From an uncultured Oscillospiraceae bacterium (lineage in GTDB: Bacteria > Bacillota > Clostridia > Oscillospirales > Ruminococcaceae): a DNA stretch of 29,667 nucleotides. Under the pieces are notes generated by a model, which searched no databases, was not told where the DNA came from, and saw nothing but the letters and a program-made list of their open reading frames with translations. A program made the translations under genes and the position numbers. Within the stretch, counting starts at the first letter, position 1. Each line of letters starts with the position of its first letter. This document shows, one piece after another, positions 1 to 6,575 of the stretch. The DNA lies in assembly GCA_934513685.1 (NCBI GenBank), contig CAKSWY010000030.1, forward strand, positions 1-29,667, given 5' to 3'.

Positions 1-271
1 CTTCACCATCGCTGAGAGCAGCTGGAACAAGCTGAGCGCCGATCAGCAGTCCATCGTTGAGGCCGCTGCCAAGGCTTCCGCCGATTACGACCGTCAGCTG
101 AACAAGGAGCAGACCGAGAGCCTGGTTTCCAGCCTGGAAGAGAAGGGCATGAAGATCAACACCCCCGAGCTGGCTCCCTTTGCCGAGGCTACCGCTTCCG
201 TGCTGACCGACAACGCTTCCACCTATGGCGATCTGCTGGATCAGCTGAACGCCTGGAAGGCTGAGCGCTGA
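1..271 (+). CDS. dctP: TRAP transporter substrate-binding protein, DctP family (3' end only)
   Basis: The reading frame enters at base 2 and runs 89 codons to a TGA at 269-271; the 5' end lies outside the window. The fragment is a charged, helical C-terminus (ESSWNKLSADQQSIVEAAAK near the start, DLLDQLNAWKAER at the end) of the kind that ends DctP periplasmic solute receptors of TRAP systems. In these, W-x-x-L-x-x-x-x-Q is a common pattern. The identification rests mainly on the dctQ and dctM genes immediately downstream. The protein would be lipid-anchored or secreted and capture an organic acid for the DctQM permease. The ligand cannot be read from this fragment. Confidence 0.85.
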   Translation, partial: FTIAESSWNKLSADQQSIVEAAAKASADYDRQLNKEQTESLVSSLEEKGMKINTPELAPFAEATASVLTDNASTYGDLLDQLNAWKAER

Positions 272-311
272 GCCGCTTTACATCTGAATCAGTCTCCAAC
301 GCAAACATCGT

Positions 312-342
312 GGGGCGGAGGGATTTGCCCTCCGCCCCTTTT
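312..342 (+). terminator. Hairpin with T-run after dctP (terminator or attenuator inside the TRAP operon)
   Basis: An 11-bp perfect GC-rich stem (312-322 with 328-338) closes a 5-nt loop and is followed by TTTT at 339-342. It lies between dctP and dctQ. Such a hairpin is often found after the receptor gene of a transport operon and would lower expression of the membrane subunits or protect the 3' end of the dctP message. Read-through must occur, because no clear promoter is visible before dctQ. Confidence 0.75.
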
Positions 343-344
343 GA

Positions 345-366
345 TTGAAAAACGCAAGTTTTTCAA
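345..366 (+). other. Second hairpin between dctP and dctQ, GNRA tetraloop
   Basis: A perfect 9-bp stem (TTGAAAAAC at 345-353, GTTTTTCAA at 358-366) closes a GCAA tetraloop directly after the terminator-like hairpin. No T-run follows, so it is more likely an mRNA stability or processing element than a terminator. Confidence 0.55.
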
Positions 367-405
367 GGCTTTTGTCAGAGCAACCGATCCGAAAGGAGCA
401 AATTT

Positions 406-900
406 GTGAAGAAGTTACAACGAACGATGGATAAGATCACCACGTTGATCTCCTCCATCCTATGCGCAGCGATGATGATCATCCTGTTCGCCAATGTGGT
501 GCTGCGCTTGATTCCCAGTGTGGGCGGTTTTAAATGGTATATGGAGAGCAGCCAGTACCTGAACGTCTGGTCCATGCTCATTGCCTGCGTTGGCATCAAC
601 GCCATGGGCACCAACCTGCGCGTGGAAGTGGTGGATTCCATCTTCGGCAGAACCGCGCTGGGCAAAAAGCTGGTCGTGCTCATCCGCGACGTGTTCATCA
701 TTCTGTTCTATGTGCTGGTCACCTATTCCGGCTGGCAGCTGTGCACCCGCGCAAAGCAGGCCGTTTCCACCATGCCTCAGTTTACCATGGGCCAGGTGTA
801 CACCATCTTCCCCATTGCCGGTGTGATCTGCATCATCGGCGCCGTGGTCAATCTGATCGTTGAACTCACTGAAAAACCGGAAGGAGGCGACAAGGAATGA
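406..900 (+). CDS. dctQ: TRAP transporter small permease subunit, DctQ type
   Basis: A 164-residue membrane protein starting at GTG 406, chosen because GAAAGGAG lies about 8 bases upstream and the N-terminus (MKKLQRTMDKITTL) is typical of DctQ. Four hydrophobic segments are visible at roughly residues 12-35, 48-66, 88-108 and 128-150, matching the four-helix small subunit of TRAP transporters. It pairs with DctM to form the sodium-driven inner membrane permease fed by the DctP receptor. The stop codon overlaps the dctM start (ATGA), indicating translational coupling. The neighbouring BMC genes suggest that the imported acid feeds that pathway; this is inferred from position only. Confidence 0.92.
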   Translation: MKKLQRTMDKITTLISSILCAAMMIILFANVVLRLIPSVGGFKWYMESSQYLNVWSMLIACVGINAMGTNLRVEVVDSIFGRTALGKKLVVLIRDVFIILFYVLVTYSGWQLCTRAKQAVSTMPQFTMGQVYTIFPIAGVICIIGAVVNLIVELTEKPEGGDKE

Positions 901-2177
901 TTGCCTGGCTGCTGATTTCCTTTTTCGTACTGTTGTTCCTGGGTGTGCCCATTGCCATGAGCCTGGGCCTGTCCGCCATCGGCGGCATCCTGTTTTTGGG
1001 CGGCGGCAGCACCGTTACCATCGCCCAGCGTATGTTTGAGGGCATGAACAGCTTTGCGCTGCTGGCCATTCCCCTGTACACCTTTGCCGGCTTTACCATG
1101 AGCAAGGGCGGCATCTCCAAGCGTTTGATGGACTTCTGCTACTCCATCGTCGGCCATATTTACGGCGGCCTGGCCCACGTAAACGTGCTGTCCAGCATGA
1201 TCTTCGCCGGCATCTCCGGTTCCGCCGTGGCGGACACCGCCGGTGTTTCCGGTATGTTCATGCCCGAAATGGTGCGCAAGGGCTACTCCAAGAAATTCAC
1301 CGTGGCCGTTACCGCCATCTCCTCCACCATCGGCATCATCATCCCGCCCTCCATTCCCATGGTGGTCATCGCCGGCATCTGCGGCATCTCCACCGGCCGT
1401 CTGTTCCTGGGCGGCATCATCCCCGGCATCATGTGCGGCCTGGCCCAGATGATCGTCAGCTACTTCATGGCCAAAAAAGAGGGCGTGGAAAAGGAGCCTG
1501 GTCATTTCTCCATTGGCCCCGTGCTGCACGGCCTGTGGGAGAGCTGGCCCGCCCTGCTGATGCCCATCATCATTGTGGGCACCATCACCCTGGGCATCGT
1601 CAGCCCCACTGAGGCGGGCGTGATCGCGGTGGTGTACGGCCTGTTCGCCGGCGGTATTGTCTACCGTGAGCTGAAATGGGAGGACATCAAGTTCGCCTTT
1701 GCCGAAACCGTCCGCACCAGCGGCCGTATCTTCATCGTCATCGGCGCGGCCAAGCTGTACACCGTGATGCTGACCACCGCCGGCTTTGACAAGTGGGTCG
1801 CCAAAACCATGCTGGGCTTCTCCTCCAATCCCACCGTCATCCTCATCATGATCCTGCTGATCTTCTTCATCGTGACCATGTTCATGGAGTCCATCGCGAC
1901 CCTGACCCTGTTCATGCCCATCCTGTACCCCATCGCCATCGGCGTTGGCATCGACCCCATCGTTCTCAGCGTGCTCATCACCGTGGTCATCGGCGTGGGT
2001 CTGGTTACGCCTCCGGTTGGTATGTGCATCTACGTGGCCTGCGATTTGATGGACGTAAAGGTGGGCGATGTGTTCCCCACGCTGATCCCCTTCCTGTTGG
2101 CGACCTTCGTCTGCATTGCACTGATGATCGCCTTCCCCCAGCTCATCACTCTGCCCACTGCCCTGATGCGTGTTTGA
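897..2177 (+). CDS. dctM: TRAP transporter large permease subunit, DctM type
   Basis: A 426-residue, very hydrophobic protein of the length normal for DctM, the ion-coupled large subunit. Family features include the N-terminal LGVPIAMSLGLSA segment, the SGSAVADTAGVSGMFMPEM stretch, the IIPPSIPMVV hairpin, SPTEAGVIAVVYG and the C-terminal GLVTPPVGMCIYVAC repeat. These are the helical hairpin regions that form the substrate and sodium sites in TRAP structures. The ATG overlaps the dctQ stop by four bases. Family members carry C4-dicarboxylates, keto acids, sugar acids, sialic acid and others, so the substrate cannot be fixed from sequence. Confidence 0.95.
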   Translation: MIAWLLISFFVLLFLGVPIAMSLGLSAIGGILFLGGGSTVTIAQRMFEGMNSFALLAIPLYTFAGFTMSKGGISKRLMDFCYSIVGHIYGGLAHVNVLSSMIFAGISGSAVADTAGVSGMFMPEMVRKGYSKKFTVAVTAISSTIGIIIPPSIPMVVIAGICGISTGRLFLGGIIPGIMCGLAQMIVSYFMAKKEGVEKEPGHFSIGPVLHGLWESWPALLMPIIIVGTITLGIVSPTEAGVIAVVYGLFAGGIVYRELKWEDIKFAFAETVRTSGRIFIVIGAAKLYTVMLTTAGFDKWVAKTMLGFSSNPTVILIMILLIFFIVTMFMESIATLTLFMPILYPIAIGVGIDPIVLSVLITVVIGVGLVTPPVGMCIYVACDLMDVKVGDVFPTLIPFLLATFVCIALMIAFPQLITLPTALMRV

Positions 2178-2189
2178 GCCTAAAAACCA

Positions 2190-2218
2190 TTGCAACACCG
2201 CAGAGAGTGTGGTAAAAT
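2190..2218 (+). promoter_or_regulatory. Sigma-A-type promoter before the gntR gene
   Basis: TTGCAA at 2190-2195 and TAAAAT at 2213-2218 are separated by exactly 17 bases. The promoter starts just after dctM and gives a leader of about 110 bases before the regulator start codon. Confidence 0.6.
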
Positions 2219-2231
2219 GGCAGCGGAATGA

Positions 2232-2266
2232 AACATATGATGTTCGGGCGTTTTCGCCCGCAACAT
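2232..2266 (+). promoter_or_regulatory. Inverted repeat and hairpin in the gntR leader (candidate operator)
   Basis: AACAT-ATG-ATGTT at 2232-2244 is a dyad a few bases past the expected transcription start, where a GntR-family autorepressor could bind. It overlaps a stem-loop (ATGTT CGGGCG at 2240-2250, TTTT loop, CGCCCG at 2255-2260, a bulged C, AACAT at 2262-2266). GGAATG at 2225 also has complements at 2264 and 2278. Operator function is a guess based on symmetry and position. Confidence 0.35.
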
Positions 2267-2336
2267 TCCGTATCGTCATTCCATTTTTGCGGCGCAGAGG
2301 GGTTGCCCTCTCGGCCGCAGTCTGGAGGTAATCGCA

Positions 2337-3041
2337 ATGGAAAATGACTCGCGCGAAAAAACACCTGGCAAGTCCGTTGTGGACCAGGTGGCAGATGGGA
2401 TCATTTCCCGGATCATTGATGGTTCCCTGCACCCCGGCGACAAGCTGCCCACCGAAATGGAGCTTTGCCGCCAGTTTGGGGCCGGACGCAATTCCGTGCG
2501 TGAAGCGGTAAAAAAACTGCAGGCCTATGGCATTCTGTACATCAAGCGGGCCGACGGCACCTTCGTCAGCGAAAGCTACAACCAGAAGATGCTCGACCCC
2601 ATGCTGTACAGCATCATTCTGCAAAAGAACAGCTGGCGCGATTTTGTGGAGCTTCGTTCGGTAATCGACATCGGCACGCTGAACGTGGTCATCCAGCGTG
2701 AAGACATCGCCTCGTTCCTGCCGGATCTCTACTGGACCTTTGGCGAGCTCTCGGCGGAGCTTCACTCGCCCAATCCCTCGGTGGACCGGGTGCTGGAGCT
2801 GGACAGCCGCTTTCACACTCAGATCGCCGGGGCCGCCCAGAACCCAATGCTGGAAACCATCACCGAATACATCACCCGCTTAACGCTGCCCAGCCGGTAC
2901 GAAACCACCCGCCGGGTGCTGGAGCAGGGCGATGTGGACCGTTTTGTGGAACTTCACCGGCAGCTGCTGGCCGTGATCGAGCGGCGGCAGGCCGATCAGA
3001 TTGCACGAACGGTACAGGATCACTACATTTTCTGGAAATGA
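2337..3041 (+). CDS. GntR family transcriptional regulator, FadR subfamily (FCD domain)
   Basis: A 234-residue regulator starting at ATG 2337 after GGAGG at 2324-2328. Residues about 12-80 form the winged helix-turn-helix, with GDKLPTEMELCRQFGAGRNSVREAVKKL containing the recognition helix and DGTFVSE the wing. Residues about 100-230 are an all-helical FCD ligand domain: the LDSRFHTQIAGAAQNP, ELHRQLL and VQDHYIFW stretches supply the His residues that usually bind a metal next to the effector acid. Members typically repress catabolic operons and release DNA when a carboxylate binds. It sits between the TRAP genes and the BMC genes and has its own promoter, so it is the likely specific regulator of both. 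The effector is unknown. Confidence 0.93.
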   Translation: MENDSREKTPGKSVVDQVADGIISRIIDGSLHPGDKLPTEMELCRQFGAGRNSVREAVKKLQAYGILYIKRADGTFVSESYNQKMLDPMLYSIILQKNSWRDFVELRSVIDIGTLNVVIQREDIASFLPDLYWTFGELSAELHSPNPSVDRVLELDSRFHTQIAGAAQNPMLETITEYITRLTLPSRYETTRRVLEQGDVDRFVELHRQLLAVIERRQADQIARTVQDHYIFWK

Positions 3042-3088
3042 CTCATTCAGCCCGCCCGCCCACATCGGGGTGTGCGGGCAAAATGAGT
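3041..3088 (+). other. Long stem-loop between gntR and the BKACE gene
   Basis: ACTCATT at 3041-3047 pairs with AATGAGT at 3082-3088, and GCCCGC at 3050-3055 with GCGGGC at 3074-3079. The enclosed 18 bases can pair further. It begins at the gntR stop codon. No T-run follows, so an intrinsic terminator is not well supported. It could be a processing or attenuation element between regulator and catabolic genes. The following bases include TGTTAAACA (3104-3112), a small dyad, and TATCAT (3125-3130), a possible weak -10 box. Confidence 0.5.
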
Positions 3089-3177
3089 GCTTTAAAGGTA
3101 GGATGTTAAACACACAATTTCTGTTATCATCCTTCCAATTCGTTTTCTCGAAAGGCTTGAAGCAAGGAGCTTTTGCC

Positions 3178-4002
3178 ATGAAAAAAATCATGATCTCTGT
3201 GGCCCCTGTGGCCGCCACAGACATCCTAATCAACCCCAGGGCCATCGCCCGGGACGTGTACGAGTGCTACAAGCATGGCGCCGCCATGGTGCACCTGCAC
3301 TGCCGTGACCTGAACGGCCGCCTCACCCCGGACCTGAGCCTGCTGCAGGAGACCGTCGCCTACATCCGCGAGATGTGCGACATCGTGGTGGAGATCTCCA
3401 CCGGCGGCGTCTCCAACCTGACCATCGAAGAGCGCTGCCAGCCCTGCTACCCGGATTGGGTGGAGGCCAACAGCCTGAACGTCGGCTCGGTAAACCTGGG
3501 CACCGCCGTGTACCAGAACCCCATCAACGATGTGGAGTACTGCGTGCAGCGCATTCTCGAGAACAAGAAGATCCCCGAGATCGAGGTGTTCGAGCTGGGC
3601 ATGATCAACACCGTGCGGGAGCTGGACGAGAAGTTCCACTTCGTCAAGCCCATCCTCTTCGCGCTGGTGTTCGGCCATGGGGGCGAAATGCCCTCCACCG
3701 TGCCGGCCCTGAAGCACATGATCGACGCACTGCACGAAAACTTCCCCGGCGGCGACTACCTGTGGGGCTACACCCAGGCCCACCGGGAGGACTGGGAAAT
3801 GGTGAAGGTCGCCCTGGACATGGGCGCTTCCACCGTGCGCATCGGCTTTGAGGACTCCGACATGATCGCCCCCGGCGTTCATGTGGACAACAACGCCGCC
3901 CTCATTGCTCAGGTATCGGACATTGTCAAATCCAAGGGCATGATGCCCATGACCCCGGACGAGGCGCGGGCAATGCTGAAGATCCCGCCCCTCCGCCGCT
4001 GA
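3178..4002 (+). CDS. Beta-keto acid cleavage enzyme (BKACE, DUF849; 3-keto-5-aminohexanoate cleavage protein family)
   Basis: A 274-residue TIM-barrel protein. ATG 3178 is chosen because AAGGAG precedes it and the first strand (MKKIMISVAPVAATD) begins there. BKACE enzymes use a divalent metal to cleave a beta-keto acid against acetyl-CoA, giving acetoacetate and a new acyl-CoA. Metal ligands are visible as H39 and H41 in VHLHCRD and E225 in RIGFED. STGG (74-77), LNVGSVNLG (100-108) and EIEVFELGM (134-142) are further family motifs. It has no terminal encapsulation helix, so it probably acts in the cytosol. It is the first gene of the BMC cluster and 13 bases from the aldolase-like gene. Substrates in the family range from 3-keto-5-aminohexanoate to dehydrocarnitine; which one applies here is unknown. 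Confidence 0.9.
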   Translation: MKKIMISVAPVAATDILINPRAIARDVYECYKHGAAMVHLHCRDLNGRLTPDLSLLQETVAYIREMCDIVVEISTGGVSNLTIEERCQPCYPDWVEANSLNVGSVNLGTAVYQNPINDVEYCVQRILENKKIPEIEVFELGMINTVRELDEKFHFVKPILFALVFGHGGEMPSTVPALKHMIDALHENFPGGDYLWGYTQAHREDWEMVKVALDMGASTVRIGFEDSDMIAPGVHVDNNAALIAQVSDIVKSKGMMPMTPDEARAMLKIPPLRR

Positions 4003-4015
4003 GGAGGTGATTCAC

Positions 4016-4912
4016 ATGGTAATTCAAGGTGTCACCTATCTCTCGGATTTCGAGGCCAAGAAGGCCATCATCGAGGCGGCCCGCCGCATGGAAGCCAAGG
4101 GCTTTCTGGTGGCCGGCGACGGCAGCCTCAGCGTGCGGGTCGGCCCGTCCGCGGTATGGGTCACCATTGCCGGGGCCGATAAGGCCGCCCTCACCCAGGA
4201 TATGCTGGTTCGCGTGGATTTGAACGGCAAGCAGATGCTCAGCGCCCGGGCCAAGCCCCTGCCGGAGGACCTGCCCATTCACCTGAAGATCTATCAGGAA
4301 AACGACTCCGTTCAGTGTGTGCTGCACGCTTACCCGCCCTGCGCCGCCGTCATGGGGCTGCAGGGGCAGTCCGTACAGCCTGCCGCGTTCAGCCCGGCGG
4401 TGCGGGCACTGGGCCGGGTTCAGCTGCTTCCCGGGCAGGCCGCCGAGCCTCAGGCCCAGGCTGTCAGCCTTTTGTGCCGCACCGACAAGGGCGTGCTGCT
4501 GCAAAACGACGGCTGCATGACCTGGGGCCGCACCCCCACCGAGGCCTGCCATCTGGTGGAAGCGCTGGACTACTACGCCGCCGTGACCGCCCGGCTGGGC
4601 CATACCCCGGTGAGTGCCCCCGCGGTTCCGGCCGCACCGGCGGTGCAGCCTGCGCCGGCCCCTGTCGAAGCCGCTCCGGCTTCCGCCGCGGCTCTGAACG
4701 GCGTGACCGGGCTGATCCGCCCCGGCATGGGCCTGCCGCCCCTGCCCAAAGCGCAGCCTGCTGCATCGGCCGTGCCGGTTGCTCCCGTCGCGTCGAAGGC
4801 GGTTCCGGCCGTACCGGCTGCGGCTGCCCCCGGGCAGCCCGCCCCCAGGGCCGCTGCCCGGGAGGATGCAATGGCCGAGGTCATCCGCCGCACCCTGCAA
4901 AGTTTTCAGTAA
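4016..4912 (+). CDS. Class II aldolase-like protein with altered metal site and C-terminal BMC-targeting helix
   Basis: ATG 4016 (298 aa) is preferred over the GTG at 4007, which lies inside the AGGAGGTGA ribosome site. Residues about 10-200 align with the class II aldolase/adducin fold of L-fuculose-phosphate aldolase: GDGSLSVR (34-41) matches the phosphate loop. By hand alignment to E. coli FucA, the zinc ligands H92, H94 and H155 correspond to H104, Y106 and D165 (HAY and QNDG), and catalytic E73 corresponds to D85. Residues about 204-280 are an Ala/Pro-rich linker. The last 17 residues (EDAMAEVIRRTLQSFQ) form an amphipathic helix typical of BMC encapsulation peptides. It is probably cargo of the compartment. 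Whether it is an aldolase, a lyase of altered chemistry or a scaffold cannot be told from sequence. Confidence 0.8.
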   Translation: MVIQGVTYLSDFEAKKAIIEAARRMEAKGFLVAGDGSLSVRVGPSAVWVTIAGADKAALTQDMLVRVDLNGKQMLSARAKPLPEDLPIHLKIYQENDSVQCVLHAYPPCAAVMGLQGQSVQPAAFSPAVRALGRVQLLPGQAAEPQAQAVSLLCRTDKGVLLQNDGCMTWGRTPTEACHLVEALDYYAAVTARLGHTPVSAPAVPAAPAVQPAPAPVEAAPASAAALNGVTGLIRPGMGLPPLPKAQPAASAVPVAPVASKAVPAVPAAAAPGQPAPRAAAREDAMAEVIRRTLQSFQ

Positions 4913-4916
4913 TCCC

Positions 4917-4934
4917 GCTTGAATGCATTCAAGC
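4917..4934. promoter_or_regulatory. Perfect 18-bp palindrome before the aldehyde dehydrogenase gene
   Basis: GCTTGAATGCATTCAAGC is its own reverse complement. It starts five bases after the stop codon of the aldolase-like gene, in the 116-base gap before the aldehyde dehydrogenase start. It could be a protein-binding operator or a 7-bp RNA stem with a TGCA loop. No T-run follows, so it is not a terminator. Confidence 0.45.
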
Positions 4935-5028
4935 ACACTGCTTCTCTGTTTATCCGCCGTTTTAATTTCAACGCGCCGGGGCTGGCCCGCTTGCGGCACC
5001 CCCGGCCAACGGAAAGGACGTCAAGACC

Positions 5029-6468
5029 ATGGACATCAGTTCGCAGGAAATTGAGGCGATCGTCAAACAGGTACTGTCCGGCATGGGCAGTACGCCGACC
5101 GCTTCCCCCTCTACAGCGGCCCCCCGCTGCAGCGCCTGCGGCGATCGGGGCGTTTTTGAAAACGTAGACGACGCCGTGGAGGCCGCTTGGAAAGCCCAGC
5201 GCGACTGGGTGACCAACTACAAGGTGGAGGACCGTCAGCGCATCATCGAGGCCATTCGCCGCTGCGCCCGCGCCCATGTGGAAGAGTGGTGCCGCAAAAT
5301 TGTGGAAGAAACCGGCATGGGCCGCTATGAGGACAAGGTAGAAAAGCACCTGGCCGTCATCAACAAAACCCCCGGCCCCGAATGCCTGACCACCGAGGCC
5401 ATCAGCGGAGACGCCGGCCTGATGCTGGAGGAATACGCCCCCTTCGGCGTGATCTGTTCCATCACCCCCACCACCAACCCCACCGAAACCATCATCAACA
5501 ACACCATCAGCATGATTGCCGGCGGCAACACCGTGGTATTCAACGTACACCCCCGCGCCAAGCGGGTCTCCGCTGACTGCCTGCAGGCGCTGAACACCGC
5601 CATTGTGGAAGCCGGCGGCCCCGAGAACCTCATCACTATGACCCGGGAGCCCACCATGGAAAACGTGGACAAGATGGCCGCCAACCCCAAGGTTCGCCTG
5701 ATGGCAGGCACCGGCGGCATGGGCATGGTAAACGCCCTGCTGCGCAGCGGCAAAAAGTGCATTGGTGCCGGCGCGGGCAACCCGCCGGTCATCGTGGATG
5801 AGACCGCCGACATTGAGCTGGCCGGCCGCAAAATCTACGAGGGTGCTTCTTTTGACAACAACATTCTGTGCTTCGCCGAAAAAGAGGTGTTCGCCGTGGG
5901 CAGCGCCTACGACGGCCTGCTGCACGAGATGCAGAAGCAGGGCGCGTATCTGCTGAGCAGCGCCCAGACCGAACAGCTGGTAAAAATCGTGCTGCAGCCC
6001 AAAAAGGGCGGCGGCCACGAGGTAAACAAAAAGTGGGTCGGCCAGGACGCCGCCCGCATTCTGGAGACCATCGGAGTCAAGGTGCCCGACAGTTGCCGCC
6101 TAGCCATCTGCGAAGTGCCCGCCGACCATCCCTTTGTGCTGGTGGAGCAGATGATGCCCGTGCTGCCTCTGGTGCGCTGCCAGAGCTTTGAAGAGGCCAT
6201 GGACAAGGCCCTCATCGCTGAGCACGGCAACCGGCACACCTCCTCCATCTTCTCCAAGGATGTGGACCACATGACCCGGTTTGCCCGGCTCATCGAGACC
6301 ACCATCTATGTGAAGAACAGCGCCACCAAGGCAGGCGTGGGCATTGGCGGCGAGGGCCACTGCACCATGACCATTGCCGGCCCCACCGGCGAGGGCATTA
6401 CCTGTGCGAAGAGCTTCTGCCGCCGCCGCCGCTGTATGCTGGCCGAGGGCGGGCTGCGCATCATCTGA
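5029..6468 (+). CDS. CoA-acylating aldehyde dehydrogenase, EutE/PduP type, BMC cargo
   Basis: A 479-residue enzyme with the length and layout of BMC aldehyde dehydrogenases, which convert aldehyde, CoA and NAD+ to acyl-CoA and NADH. Residues 1-20 (MDISSQEIEAIVKQVLSGMG) form the amphipathic N-terminal encapsulation helix, joined by a Ser/Thr/Pro/Ala linker. SITPTTNPTETIINN (144-158) is the nucleotide-binding stretch, MAGTGGMGMV (225-234) is conserved, and the catalytic cysteine is C281 in SFDNNILC. ATG 5029 follows GGAAAGGA with normal spacing. With PduL and the alcohol dehydrogenase downstream it forms the cofactor-recycling core. It should act on the aldehyde made by the signature enzyme, or run in reverse on an acyl-CoA from the BKACE. 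Confidence 0.93.
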   Translation: MDISSQEIEAIVKQVLSGMGSTPTASPSTAAPRCSACGDRGVFENVDDAVEAAWKAQRDWVTNYKVEDRQRIIEAIRRCARAHVEEWCRKIVEETGMGRYEDKVEKHLAVINKTPGPECLTTEAISGDAGLMLEEYAPFGVICSITPTTNPTETIINNTISMIAGGNTVVFNVHPRAKRVSADCLQALNTAIVEAGGPENLITMTREPTMENVDKMAANPKVRLMAGTGGMGMVNALLRSGKKCIGAGAGNPPVIVDETADIELAGRKIYEGASFDNNILCFAEKEVFAVGSAYDGLLHEMQKQGAYLLSSAQTEQLVKIVLQPKKGGGHEVNKKWVGQDAARILETIGVKVPDSCRLAICEVPADHPFVLVEQMMPVLPLVRCQSFEEAMDKALIAEHGNRHTSSIFSKDVDHMTRFARLIETTIYVKNSATKAGVGIGGEGHCTMTIAGPTGEGITCAKSFCRRRRCMLAEGGLRII

Positions 6469-6575
6469 TCGGGCGGGCGGTCCGCTGCCGCCCCTCACAT
6501 AAACGACCATTCATTGCTGAAACGATCTTACACAAACATCAACGATTTTGATTTGTTCTACAGGAGGAACGACTC
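6469..6575 (+). other. Gap before the shell gene with two possible stem-loops
   Basis: GGGCGG near 6473 pairs with CCGCCC near 6489, and ACAAAcATCA near 6532 pairs imperfectly with TGATTTGT just before the AGGAGG ribosome site of the shell gene. Neither is followed by a T-run. They may set shell-protein mRNA stability or translation. I see no promoter here. Confidence 0.3.

Noticed and set aside
777..2816. 679-codon open frame on the minus strand, plus several other long antisense frames (for example 14303-17572 and 17625-19457)
   Set aside because: They are mirror images of dctQ/dctM/gntR, sbcC and gatB. Their composition is rich in His, Gly and Gln or low in complexity, as is usual for antisense frames in GC-rich DNA, and they have no ribosome sites or family motifs.
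3001..3177. N-terminal extension of the BKACE frame to a TTG at 3001
   Set aside because: It overlaps the end of gntR, has no ribosome site, and homologous proteins begin at the ATG at 3178.
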